From Chitinophaga sp. CB10 (lineage in GTDB: Bacteria > Bacteroidota > Bacteroidia > Chitinophagales > Chitinophagaceae), in the NCBI GenBank assembly GCA_001870995.2, contig MLAV02000011.1, forward strand, positions 124,001 to 188,000: 64,000 nt of DNA, given 5' to 3'. How positions within the stretch are numbered: the stretch's first letter is position 1; the number at the start of each line of letters is the position of its first letter. The notes beneath the pieces were generated by a model. It was not told the DNA's origin and made no database searches. It worked only from the letters and a program-made list of their open reading frames with translations. Shown in pieces: positions 51,757 to 63,900 of the stretch. A program made the position numbers and the translations under genes.

Positions 51757-53811
51757 TCATTCTGTCTGATAATTATTTACCGGCGCCTCTACCTGTCTTT
51801 TCAATACCTTGAACTCGGTTCTCCTGTTCAGCTGACGGCCTTCAGGGTTATCCTTGTGGTTAGGCAGTGAGTTTGGCGCAATCGGCCTGGTTTTACCATA
51901 ACCTTTTGCGATCAGGCGGGAAGGTGAAATACCACGGCTAATGAGGTAATTCACGCAGGATTGCGCACGTTCCTGAGAGAGTTTATTATTAAACTTATCG
52001 GAACCGACGCTATCCGTATGCGCACTCATTTCTATGGTGAGTTTCGGATTTTCGTTCAGCAGGTCCACCACTGTATCCAACACAACTTTTGATTCTTCCC
52101 TGAGCGTGGCTTTACCAAAATCGTAATAGATATTATTCAGTACAATTGGTTTTTCCACCTCGTAGTGTTTGATACAAAGGGTTGGATTATCCAGTGAGTC
52201 GGTGTTTTCCAGCTGGTCGGTTTTGAAGTGGAGTGATTTGGTAAAATAGTTTTCCTTTTCTGCCACCAGTTTGTACTGACGGTTAGGATCCACTTCGAAG
52301 GTGTACCGGCCGGTTTCATTCAGGGTTACTTTACCGATAATGCGCTGGCGAACGGTGTCCATCAGCGTTACGGTAGCGCCTTCCAGCGGTTTATGCGTGT
52401 CGCAGTCGATAATCAGACCACTGGCAATTTTACGGATACGTTTGATACCGAATATCTCCAGGCAGCATACAGACTCCCTGTCTGAACTGATGAACCCTGC
52501 TGCAAACGGGCGGGAATTATCCAGTGCGGTGTAGTAGATATCATCCTTGGGGGAGTTCAATGGTTTGCCCATGTTCTTAGGTTCGGACCAACTGCCGAAA
52601 TCGCCTTCGCTCTGGAAGAAGTCCAGTCCGCCGAGGCCTACGCGGCCATCTGAACTAAATACCAGCAATCCTTTTTCGGCGTCATAGAAAGGCGCCTGTT
52701 CCTCATCTTTGGTATTGATGGTGGTGCCGATGTTCCTGGCGCTGCCCGGGGTGCCGTTGTTCATTACGCAATACCAGATATCGTTTTTGCCCATACCACC
52801 GGGGCGGTTGGAAGCAAACAACAGGTATTTGCCATCGGCCGTAATATATGGCTGCATGGAGTTGTAGCCATCCACGTTCACATTGCCGCCTAAGATTTTA
52901 GGTTCGGACCAGGAACCATTTTGTTTGGTGCTGATATAAATAGCTGCCTGCTTTACGCCATTTTTAACTGTCCACCTGGTGAGGTATAATGTTCTGCCAT
53001 CAGGAGAGATAGCGGACACCCCCTGGTCGGTACCTTTAGGCGCATCAGGGATGGTCAGCTTGGTAGCGTTGTTATAGGTGTTATTATGCCCGGATGCAGT
53101 GTACAAGGTATTCACATAAGGGTTTCCCTTTTTGTTCTTTTCCTTTTTATCTTTATCACTGGCATTATCCGGTAATGGCGGCGTTTCCGGGCGGGATGAA
53201 GTGAACATCAGCGTGTTGGGGTCGGTAATTACCGGTGCATAGTTTGCGCCACCCTCGTTGATGTTTCCAGCCGTTTTTACGATAGTGAACCGTGGTTGTT
53301 TCTTCTCTTCCGCGAGAGCGAATTCACAGCATTGGATTTCCAGGCTGGCCCTGGTAGAAATTTCGTCTGCTGCGGTATATGTTTCCTTGAACTTCTTCAA
53401 TTGTTCCAGCGCCTCCTGGTATTTGCCGTTTGCCCTCAGGCAGATGCCATACCAATAGCGGGCCTGTGGAAACTGGGGGTTATTGAAACCCACCAGCTGG
53501 GCATACCATGTTTCGGCATTGCCGTAATCGTTATACAGGCGATACGACTCTGCCAGGCGGGCAACTACCTGCTGGTAATCTTTCAGTTTGCCGGCGGGGG
53601 GAGCTGTACCTGCTACGGCATAGGGTAATACCTGGTCGTTTTTAATTTTAAAGGTTCCCAGGGCTTTGTTATAGTACTGTGCTGCTGAATAGTAATCTTT
53701 GGCATTGTAGTAAACGTCCGCCGTATGTTTATAGTCATAAACATATTGCGCCCGGACGTTTGGTAGCAGCCCGAATAGAACAAGTAACAGGCAGAGTGTA
53801 TATTTTTTCAT
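51757..53811 (-). CDS. TPR/PD40/OmpA-domain protein, T9SS-associated (PorE-like)
   Basis: The start at 53811 gives 684 residues with a signal peptide ending NVRAQ. TPR-like helices cover about 25-150 (YNAKDYYSAAQYYNKALG). Beta-propeller-type PD40 segments follow from about 190 to 460 (TLMFTSSRPE, LYLTRWTVKNG, YLLFASNRPGGMGKNDIW). Then come a carboxypeptidase-like regulatory domain (residues about 475-560) and an OmpA domain (TIEMSAHTDSVGSDKFN, LSQERAQSCVNYLISRGI). Type IX secretion PorE proteins have this layout and anchor to peptidoglycan. It lies 59 bp beyond porP on the same strand. Confidence 0.9.
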   Translation of the reverse strand: MKKYTLCLLLVLFGLLPNVRAQYVYDYKHTADVYYNAKDYYSAAQYYNKALGTFKIKNDQVLPYAVAGTAPPAGKLKDYQQVVARLAESYRLYNDYGNAETWYAQLVGFNNPQFPQARYWYGICLRANGKYQEALEQLKKFKETYTAADEISTRASLEIQCCEFALAEEKKQPRFTIVKTAGNINEGGANYAPVITDPNTLMFTSSRPETPPLPDNASDKDKKEKNKKGNPYVNTLYTASGHNNTYNNATKLTIPDAPKGTDQGVSAISPDGRTLYLTRWTVKNGVKQAAIYISTKQNGSWSEPKILGGNVNVDGYNSMQPYITADGKYLLFASNRPGGMGKNDIWYCVMNNGTPGSARNIGTTINTKDEEQAPFYDAEKGLLVFSSDGRVGLGGLDFFQSEGDFGSWSEPKNMGKPLNSPKDDIYYTALDNSRPFAAGFISSDRESVCCLEIFGIKRIRKIASGLIIDCDTHKPLEGATVTLMDTVRQRIIGKVTLNETGRYTFEVDPNRQYKLVAEKENYFTKSLHFKTDQLENTDSLDNPTLCIKHYEVEKPIVLNNIYYDFGKATLREESKVVLDTVVDLLNENPKLTIEMSAHTDSVGSDKFNNKLSQERAQSCVNYLISRGISPSRLIAKGYGKTRPIAPNSLPNHKDNPEGRQLNRRTEFKVLKRQVEAPVNNYQTE

Positions 53812-53870
53812 GAGGGGTGCTTTTCTTGATTCATCAAATTTTTCCGCTCTTTCAGTCATCGATAATATTT

Positions 53871-54878
53871 TTATAATCTGGGGCAGATAAAATATTCTTC
53901 ATTCAGCACTCTTCTTTTACGACTGATAAAGGACAGTGAAACTTCGAAACTCTGGCTGCCATTTACCAGGCGTTTCATATTAGAGGTATTGGCATCGTAG
54001 CTGAAGCCAAGTACAAAGCTTTTGAAGTGGAAGCCCACGAACGGAATAGCGGAGTCATTGAACCGGTAGTTACCCCCGAGCAGGAAATCAAACTCCGGAT
54101 TTACCATCATTTGAGCATATATACCCGCTACAATTTCTTCTGCGTTACCCTGGCGCATGTATAAACCGGTAGGAGTAAGGCTAAACTGCTCATTGAGCTT
54201 GATTTTGGTACCACCATGGAACAGCCATCTTACCGGCAGCTTTCTTTCCATGCCAGCCGCTGCAAAAGGGTCCTTCGGCTGCGTGAGGTGTGTGGCGGCA
54301 AACCCTACGAACGGGTTGAACCGGTGGTTAGGATTACCATCAAAGAAAACGGTACCCGCGCCGGCGTCAAAAGCGCTGGCGGAGGTAGTGGTTACATTTT
54401 CCCCGTTTGCAATACTGGGATCGTAGCCGATGGTAGGGCTGTACTGGCTGCCGGTCTGGAACTTGGCAGGATCCACCCGCCTGTTCAGCAAACCAGCCTG
54501 GATACCAAATACCAGCTGGCTGGTTTTGGTTTTTCCAAACTTCACACCCGTGTAAGACACGCTGGCCATTGCGTTGAGGTAATTGTAACCCGCATCGCCG
54601 GCGGCCATATTTATCACGTTTGCGCCTATACCAATATTTTTATCAGTTGCCGCATCAATAGATACGCCGGCAGTCGAAAAAGGCTTGCCATAGTTGGCCC
54701 ATTGATTACGGTAATTGCCATTTACACGAAAGTCACCATCTATTACACCGGTAAGCGCAGGGTTGAGCCATAAAGGATAGGCATAATATTGTGAGAAGTG
54801 CGGATCTACCTGTGCTACAGCTAAACGGGGCAACAAACTGCTCCATAAAAGTATCATAATTATAGAAATCCTCTTCAT
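53871..54878 (-). CDS. PorP/SprF family type IX secretion membrane protein
   Basis: The 335-residue protein has a signal peptide (ends LAVAQ) and the PorP/SprF opening DPHFSQYYAYPLWLNPALTG, with RVNGNYRNQWANYGKPF close by. A barrel follows, ending in a C-terminal LSFISRKRRVLNEEYF. PorP/SprF proteins are paired with CHU_C (type B) substrates, which are attached to the surface through them. The gene follows the giant adhesin by 84 bp and precedes the OmpA-domain gene by 59 bp. The three form one export and surface-attachment unit. Confidence 0.93.
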   Translation of the reverse strand: MKRISIIMILLWSSLLPRLAVAQVDPHFSQYYAYPLWLNPALTGVIDGDFRVNGNYRNQWANYGKPFSTAGVSIDAATDKNIGIGANVINMAAGDAGYNYLNAMASVSYTGVKFGKTKTSQLVFGIQAGLLNRRVDPAKFQTGSQYSPTIGYDPSIANGENVTTTSASAFDAGAGTVFFDGNPNHRFNPFVGFAATHLTQPKDPFAAAGMERKLPVRWLFHGGTKIKLNEQFSLTPTGLYMRQGNAEEIVAGIYAQMMVNPEFDFLLGGNYRFNDSAIPFVGFHFKSFVLGFSYDANTSNMKRLVNGSQSFEVSLSFISRKRRVLNEEYFICPRL

Positions 54879-54905
54879 AGGAACATAATTTACTTGTTGA
54901 AGATT

Positions 54906-54931
54906 ACCGGGATGCCTTACAGCATCCCGGT
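54906..54931. promoter_or_regulatory. Hairpin between the giant adhesin and porP genes
   Basis: Arms ACCGGGATGC and GCATCCCGGT with loop CTTACA lie in the 84-bp gap. The T-rich side is on the plus strand, although both genes are minus. It may set relative expression or stop antisense transcripts. Confidence 0.5.
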
Positions 54932-54962
54932 TTTATTTTTTCTACGGGTTTATTAATGTTGA

Positions 54963-57900
54963 TTATCGCATGAGTGTTACGTTACCTTTCTTCGTAATCA
55001 CTGTGCCATCCTGCATAGTCGCTTTTACGATGTACACGTAAACGCCTACCGGTTGTTTCTGACCACTCATGGTACCATCCCATCCCTGGCGCTGATCTTT
55101 CGATGTGAACACCAGTTGACCCCATTGGTTGTAGATCCTGAATTCGAGCTGTGCGATAGCTGTACCGTAGACATACTCGATATCATTCACACCGTCACCA
55201 TTTGGACTGAAGAGGTTTGGTACGAAGATGTTGTTACCCTGCGGATTAGTTGTTTTATCTGTTACGCTTGCCAGCAGACTGTTCTGACATACGCCTGCGC
55301 CTATTGCTCTTACATACAGCGTTACATTTTGGTTCGGTTGCAGGTTGGATACGGTATGTGAAGTACCGTTCGCGCCTGAACTTGGTGCAACGAAGTTGGT
55401 AGAGTCGTTCACAGATACTACATATCTGTCAGCGCCCGGTACGGCAGCCCATGTAAATGTTACGCTGGTGGCTGTTCTGTTGGAAACTGTCACTGCAGGA
55501 GCGGCCAGTGGTTTCAGTACGGTGACAGGTACTGCCGTTCTGGTTGCGCTTGCGCAGTTGCTGCCAATAGATGCTTCCACGTAGTACACTACATCCTGAC
55601 TGATCGGCGGCGTAGTGAATTGCGCACCTGTTGCAACCGGTGTAGTGCCGTTCTGAGTACTATACCATGCGAATGTTGCGCCCGGAGTAGTAGAAGAAGC
55701 GGTGAGTATATATGTTTCGCCAGGGCACTTGCTGATGTCGTTGCCGGCAACCTGCGGTGCGCCAGGCGCATTACCTACAGACACATTTACCAGTGTGCGG
55801 GTTGCGCTGCTACAGCCGTTTGCGTTCACAGCTTCTACATAGTAAGTACCATTTGCTGTAACTGGTCCGACTGTTACGCTGTCGCCCGTAGTTACCGGTG
55901 TACCGCCCTGTGCAGTTGTGTACCATCTGTAGGTAAGGCTGCGATCAGGGTTTTGTACTTTCAGCACTGCGAGGCTGTTCATACAGGTTGTTACTGCCGG
56001 ATTAGCTACTGCAGGCGCTGCAGGCACGCTGCTCACGGTTACGTCCACACGGCCTCTGCTGCTGCTCACGCAATTACCTGCGGCGAGGCTTGCGTCCACG
56101 AAGTAGCTGGTATTGGTAGTTACTCCGTTGATATTAACTGTTGCTCCCGTAGCTACCGGAGTAGTGGAGGTTGCACTGTTGTACCAGTGGTAAACCACGC
56201 CATTCACCGGATTAATTACGGCGAGGCTGAGGGTCTGACCCAGACATACTTTCGCGTTTGGCGCCACAGAAGGCGTAGCCAGGGAATCCACGATGGTTGC
56301 ATGTACTGTTGTTCTTGACAGGCTTGAGCAACCCGCGAGGTTCTTCGCTACCACGTAGTAGTCAGCACTTGCTCTGAGCTTACCGGTGTTGAACGATGCA
56401 CCTGTTGCCAGGCTGTCGTTTGTCAGGGAATTATACCATACGTAGCGGAGCTGTGGATCCGGATTACTGATCTGGAAGGTAATCGCGTTATCCAGGCAGG
56501 CTGCCTGATCTGCCACTGCTACTGTTGGCGTAGCTGGCGCTGGCAACACTGTCACAGTCGCGCTGGTTCTGCCGCCTGCATTGCTACAGCCTGCGCTGTT
56601 GAATGCGGCAACATAGTAGGTAGTTGTTGCAGTTACACCGGTAGCGGTGAAGCTGGTTGGCGTAGCAGGCGTAAGCTCTGTGCCATTAACTGGCGCATCG
56701 AACCAGCGATAGGTTACGGATGCATCCGGATTATTAATGGTGAAGGTTACATTACCACCTGCACAAACTGTCTGGTTATTGGTTACCAATACCGGTGCTG
56801 CCGGTGTTGGCGCGATGGCTACCGTTACCGGTACTCTTGTGCTGGTGCCTACGCAACCGGCCTGGCCAACAGCTTCTACATAGTAGATAGTAGAGGCGCG
56901 GAGGGTATCGGTTACGAAGGTGGTACCTGCATCGGAGTTGAGCGCTGTGCCACCTACCGGTACATTGTACCATCTGTATGTAACGCCGCTTGCAGGCGCT
57001 TTGATGGCGAGCGTTGCCCTTGTACCACCGCAGGCGGTTTGAACGCTGTCGACAACCGGTCTTGGAGCGCCATTGACAGTTACCACTGCTGGTATCAAGG
57101 CGAGGGCGCACTGACCGCTGGTTGCTTCCAGATAGAAGGTAGTATCTGCATTCAGGACGCCTGTTCTGAATGTATCAGCAGTTGCCAGGAGTTGTCCTTT
57201 GCTGCTGTTGTTATACCACCTGTAGGTTACAGCCGGATCAGGGTTGAGTACCCTTACAGTGGCAGTCTGGCCTGCGCAGATAGCAGCACCCTGTACTGTT
57301 GGTGTGGTGAAGCTGCTAACGCTTACGGTTACTGCTTTGGCTTTACCAGGCGCGTTTTCACATTTATTCGTACCCTGTACGGTTACGTAGTAAGTAGTAG
57401 TTGTACGGAGCGTATCAGTGGTGAATACGGCGCCGCTTCTGATGAACTGTGTCAGTGCGGCATCGCGGTACCATCTGAACACCGGATTGGTTACTGTGGT
57501 GCTGCCAGCGGTGAGGCTAACAGTAGTATTCACGCAGGTGCTTGCGCCGCTTACCTGGATGTCGGTGCTGTCGGCAGGCGTTCCTACGTTCACAGTTACC
57601 TGTTTGAGATTACCTGCGGCGTTTTCACACTGTCCGTTTGCGCTTACGCTTACATAGTAATTGTAAGTACCGGCGGCGAGGTTCGGCAGGGTCAGTACGC
57701 CGGCAGCGTCCACGCCGGTTGTAATTGGCGTTGTTTTCTGCTGGCTGGTGTACCATTTAAATACTGCGTTGGCTACGCTGCTGGTTGGTACCAGTCGTGC
57801 GGTATCGCCGAGGCAGATGGATTGTACGCTATCAATGCGGATATCAGCGGCAGTAGCGTTGTTGAACACGCTGAGCGTGATCTGCGTGCGCGCTGTATCA

Positions 57901-60900
57901 TTCGCGCAACCGTTGCCGTTGTTGGCTTTTACAAAGTAGGAGTAAGTACCCACTGCCATGGTCGCCGGCGTTGTGTACGCATTGTTATTAGCGGTCAGCT
58001 GGTTGCCGGCGGCATCGTACCAGGTGTAGGTTACGCCAGGCTGCGGAATCACCTTGAGTGTTGCCGGCAGGTTGCTTACGCAAACAGTTGCCGGGTTGGA
58101 AGAATCTGCAACAGGAGCGCCCGGGATACCCTGGATGCTTACTCTTGCAACAGCGGATGTCTGTATGTTACAGTTATCCCTGGTGGCTGTCACGGTGAAG
58201 TTATAGATACCTGCAGGGTTAGTTGCCGGCACTACATAAGCCGTGCTGTCTGCCAGTTTGGTACCATCCTGGTTGTACCAGGTGTAGGTTACACCGGCAA
58301 CCGGGTTGTTTACTTTCAGCGTTACCGGAGTGCCCACGCATACGCTGGAATCGCTCGCAGATACTGTAGGCGCTACGATACCGCGGCGTGCGTAGTTGAA
58401 GTCGACAGCGGTGAGTGCTGCCAGTACACCGGATTTCAGTTTCACTTCGATTGCATCGAACTGTTTGGTAGGCACGAAGGAGAGAATTACGCCTTCAGTT
58501 CCTGTGAGCAGTTTCATATGCAGGAGTGGGTTATTGGTCAGGAGGCTATCTCCCGGTGTGTTACCATTATAGGTAGTTAGCTGTACGCTGGCCAGCAGTG
58601 CGGCGGAGAGCACCTGACCCGGGCTGGAGAGCATCACTTCCACGGTATCGCCGAGGGTAGACAATCCGTTGAATGCGGCACGTTGCCATACGGCGGCATT
58701 GAGCGCACCCAGGTTGAGTACCAGCGAAGAGCTGGAAACGGTGTTGTTATCGACTGCGCGGTCAGGGTTTACAACTGATCCCAGTACGAGGATACCACCG
58801 CCTATGGTTGTATTACTATTGGTTTGTGCCACTGCGCGTTCGCATGGAACTGCATTTGGCGGCAATGGAGTGGTTACGATCAGTGCTGCCACCCTTGCGG
58901 ATTTACAGCTGGAGTTATCACCCAGTACGGCTTCTACCCAAACGGTATCTGTAGCAGCTACAGACCTTGGCTGGGAGATATATTGGAGGCCTTTATACAG
59001 GGTATCGGAACCGAACTGGCTGCCGAACCAGTAAACATTTGCATTTGAAGCAGGAGGCGTAGCCACGAGGATGGCGCTTTCGCCGGTATCTACCACTGCT
59101 CTGTAAGGTGTGATCACCGGTACGCCCAGTTGACTGGCGGTAGTGAACAGTACAGCGGTACGGGTAGCGGATACGATACCACAGCTGTCATTCTTCGCTT
59201 CCACGTAGTAGGTAACAGGCGCTGTTACATTATTCACGGTGAATACGAAGCCGCTGTCGGTATTGAGTTTAGTACCACCGGTAGCCACATTGTACCAGCC
59301 GTAGGTATAACCACGAACCGGGTTGCTGATGGAAGCGCTGGCGTTAGAACCAGGGCAAACAGCTACGGAATCAGGTGTTACCACCGGCGCCAGTGGCGTT
59401 TCAATCACTTTCACCGTTACAGGTGTTTTAGCGCTGCTCGGACAATCAGCTCCCGCTCTGTAGGCTTCAACCAGGAAGCTGGTATCGGAAGTGATTGCGC
59501 CGGTTGTGAAGGAAGCGCCATCCTTACCTGCCAGGTACACGCCGTTGGAGCTGTACCAGCGGTAGGTTACGTTAGCGGATGGATTTTCCACATTGAGGGT
59601 TGCAGTGCTGCCGCTGCAGACTGTTACGGTAGATGCCTGCACTTTAGGCGCTGCAATGATCCGGCGTGCGGAGTTGAAGTTGATGTCTGTCAGCGCACCT
59701 ACGATGCCTGATTTCAGTTTCACTTCTATTGCATCATAGAGTCCGTTAGGCAGGAAGGTGTATTCACCTGTACGACCGCCGGAAAGCAGATCTACATGCA
59801 ATAATGGATTGCTGAGAACTACGGAGTCTACCGGAGTATTGCCATTGTAAGCGGTAAGCTGCACGCTGGCCAATACGGCTGCAGACAGTATCTGGTTCGG
59901 ACTGGAGAGTCGAACACGTACACTATCGCCCGGAGCAGACAATCCGTTGAATGCGGCGCGCTGCCATACGGTAGCGTTCAGCGCACCCAGGTTTATTACG
60001 AGGGAAGAGCCAGTATTTTGGTTATTATCTACTGCGAATGACGGGTTGTACACGTTGCCCAGCACCAGCAGGCCGCTGCCGCCAATTGTCTGGCTGGTGG
60101 CGCGTTCGCAAGGCACTTCCAGGGAATCGCCTACCTGTGTGATAACGGTTACAGGTACACGAACGGACTGGCAGGTACCGCCGCCGGCAATGAATGCCTG
60201 TGCGTAGTAGATAGTGGTATCAGGTGTTGGTTTGGATGGCGCGCCAAATGAAGTACCGATGAATAAGGTATCTGTAGTGTTAGCATCCCTGAACCATGCG
60301 ATGGTAGCATTGGCCACCGGCAGGGTAGCAGTGAGTACTGCAGATTCATTCAGTCGTACTATGGCCGGATTAGGCGATACTACCGGCGCCTGCAGACCAC
60401 TGCTGACAGTGATATGGAAGGCCTGACGGGTAGTAGAAACGGCGCCGCAAGCGCTTTGAGCTTCTACGTACAGGGTAGTATCCCTAGTCACACCATTTAC
60501 CGGGAAGGTGAATCCTGAATCTGTATTCAGTTTGGTTCCGCCCTGCGCTGCATTGAACCAGTTATAGGTTAATCCCTGAGCCGGGTTATTGATTTGCAGT
60601 ACCACATTGGAGCCGGAGCATACGCTCACGGTCTGGTCAGTGCCAGGTACGGCAGGTGGAGGCGTTACGGTGACGGTCACCGGATATCTTTCCGGATTTT
60701 CACAATTAGCCGGACCGCCGTAAACAGCTACCCAGTATTTCACGGTACCAGGAGTACGCAGCGTATCGGTGGTAAATGTGCTGGTAGATGCCAGCACAGT
60801 GGTGCTGGTAGAATCAGCATACCAACGAACGCCGGTGCCTGCGGCTGGTGTAACACTGAGGGTTGCTTTTGTATTTACGCAAGCGGTATCGTTTGGCGTG

Positions 60901-63900
60901 TTGATTACCGGACGCGGATAAAGGATTCTTGCACCATATATATCGATGCTATGGAGCAGGTTAGCTATACCTGTCAGTCTTACTTCCACGCGGTCGTAAA
61001 TACCTGTAGCCGGGAGGGTAGCAGTAAACTGCTGACCGCTGAGGAGGCGCAGGGTGAGGAGGTTAGCAATGGTGTCTGCTTTTACCAGCGTAGTATTATT
61101 ATATAAGCGTACTACTACACCGCCAAGCAGGCTAACATCTGCCAGGCCGCCAGGCGCGCCGAAGGTAATGCGAACGCTGTCGCCTGTATTACCAGGATTT
61201 GCGAAGATCAGCTGTTGGTAAACAGAGCCTCCGAGCAGGCCTACCGGCATACTCAGGCGGGTATAGTTAGTATTGATGCTATCAATTGAATTATTCGGAT
61301 CCTGAACGGAGCAGAGGATACAACCCAGGCTGGTTCCGGATACCTGGCTGGTAGGCACGTTACAATCAGGAGAAGGCACTACCGGACCAGTTACTACCAC
61401 GGTTACACGTACGCGTACAGATTCGCAGGCGCCCGGGATGGACATTGCGGCAAAGTAAGTGTAGGTGCCAGGGTTGGTAAACGGACCTACATTGAATGGC
61501 ATACCGGTACCAAGGGCGGTAGTAGTGGTAGAATCAGCGTACCAGGTGATGGTTGCGCCGGCTACCGGTGTAGCGGTGAGCGTGGCCGTCTGGCCGGTGG
61601 TTGTTACCACAGTACCAGGAACGATCGGACCAGCTGGCGCTGCAACCACATTTACAATGGCTGGTTTCAGCGTGTTGGGCGCGTTCTCACAACGGTTGCT
61701 GCCGGAGATGGCCGCATAATAAGTATATGTTCCTGCTGCCAGGCCGGTGATTGTCAGTTTACCTGTAGTATCCACGGCATAGGTAATGCCGGCGGTGGTA
61801 CCATTGGTAACAGGCTGCGTTTTAGCCTGGTCAAAGTACCATTTGATAACAGGGTTGGTAATACCGGACGCACTGTTTACAGTAGGCGTAAGCACTGCGC
61901 TATTGCTGGTGCAGGCGATAGTGGTATCATTAATATTGATGTCGGCAGCAGTACCCAGTGGGTTCACGGTGATGCGTACCGGTATTCTTTCCGGATTCGC
62001 GCAACCGTTAGCCGCCACTACCTGTGCATAGTAGGTAACCACGCCAGGAGTTGTCAGCTGCGGCGTAGTGAAGGTAGGATTGCTACCTGCTACTGTTGCG
62101 GTGGTAGAATCAGCGTACCATCTGATGCTGTTAGCGCCGAGGCCATTGGCGGTGATGGTAGCGGTTTCATTCACGCAGGCAGTACCATTTGTATTAATGG
62201 TGAATGTCGGATTAGGCGCTACTGCTCTTACACCGTACAGGCGCAGGGAAGTCAGCAAGTTTGCCACACCGGTAAGTTTTACCTGTACGGTATTATATAC
62301 GCCGCCAGCGGGGATGGTTACGGTGTAAGGACCGGCGCCGCTGAGGAGCTGTGCTCTGAGCAGGTTAGCCAGCGTATCTCTCCTGATAACGGTAGTACCG
62401 TTAGCCACGGTGATTTCCACGCCGCCCAGCAGGCTTACGTCAGCAAGACCGCCAGGGTAGCCGAAGGTAATGCGGAGGCTATCGCTCGCAGCACCAGGGC
62501 TTGGGAAGAAGAGTTGCTGGTACACGCTGCCACCGAGTAATCCCACCGGGATACTCAGGGTGCTGTAATTATTGGCAGTGGTATCCACCGCGCCATTCGG
62601 GTTAGTCACACTACACAGTACGCAACCTAATGTAGTACCGGTAGTGGTAGTAGTTGGCGCGTTACAGGAGGTATTGGTAACCAGCGGGATGATAACGGCT
62701 GTATCTGCGACTCTGTAAGATTCGCAGGCGCCGCTGGCGCTCAGGCGTGCCGCTGCATAATATATATGGGTGCCCGCAGCAGGGAATGGTCCAACGAGGA
62801 GGGTATCCCCGGTACCTATCGGAGCCTGCGTAGTATCGCTGTACCAGAATATGGTACCGCCGCCCGGAGGGGTAGCGCGGAGTACAACCGGTTGTCCGAC
62901 GCTGGCGTAGACAGTAGATGAGCCTAATGTTGGGGTAGGCGCTTTTCCTGTCTGAACTACCGTTACTTTCTTGAGTTCATTAGCCCGGTTATCGCAATGG
63001 TTGCTATCTGCGGCGCTTACATAGTAGTCGGCAGTTGCAGCGGTAAGGCCTACAATGGTGAGTCGGCCGGTGCTGTCTACGAAATATTTGATGGAGCCTT
63101 CTACGAGGCCGTTGGTGATTGGCGTTGTTTTAGCCGCGTCTTTCCACCAGCTGTAAACAGGTTTTGCTGTAAGGAAGGTGGAAGTTGGAATAATGCGAAC
63201 CGTATCGCCGGAGCAGCTGTAAGCTGAGTCAGAGAAGTTCAGATCAGCAGCTGTGGTGTATGGATTTACTTTTAAAGTAAGCGGTACGCGTTGTGAGCCG
63301 GTAGTACACATGGTACGGTTAGCGGCTACATAGTAGGTAAAGGTACCGGCAGTATTTACCGGTGGCGAATAGGAGGAGGTATTAGCAGGGCCTTGTACGA
63401 TGGTACCACCGCTGTTATACCAGGTGTAATTCATACTTACGTCAGGGTTACTGATTGTAAAGTTTACTGCCGAATTTAGACAGGTAGTCTGATTAGCAGA
63501 TGCGGCCGTAACTGACGGACTTGGAATCACGCGTGAAATTTCGTAGACATTGAGGCTATTCAGTACGTTAGCGAGGCCTCCTACCCGGATTTCCACATGG
63601 TCAAACGGGGCAGAGGAAGCAAAGGAGGCTACTTGCGGACTACCAGGACCTGCAAGCAGGCTAAGGGTCAGCAGGCTGTTACTGCCGTTGATACTATCTA
63701 CTACTGTTCCGCCGTTATAAGTTATGAAGGTGAGGGATTGCAGGGCAGTGGCCGAAAGCAAGCCTCCGGAGGTGCCAAGGGTGATTCTAACGGAATCACC
63801 GGCTTTTGCAAGACCAGGGAATATTGCATTTAAACGCGTATAACCTGCTACGTTTGCCAATGTTTCCATTACGGCGAATGTACCAGGGTTTTGGTCTATC

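Noticed and set aside
57039..58580. Long plus-strand open frame opposite the giant adhesin
   Set aside because: It is a shadow of repeats in the adhesin gene; its Cys/Tyr-rich translation has no family likeness and no promoter or ribosome site.
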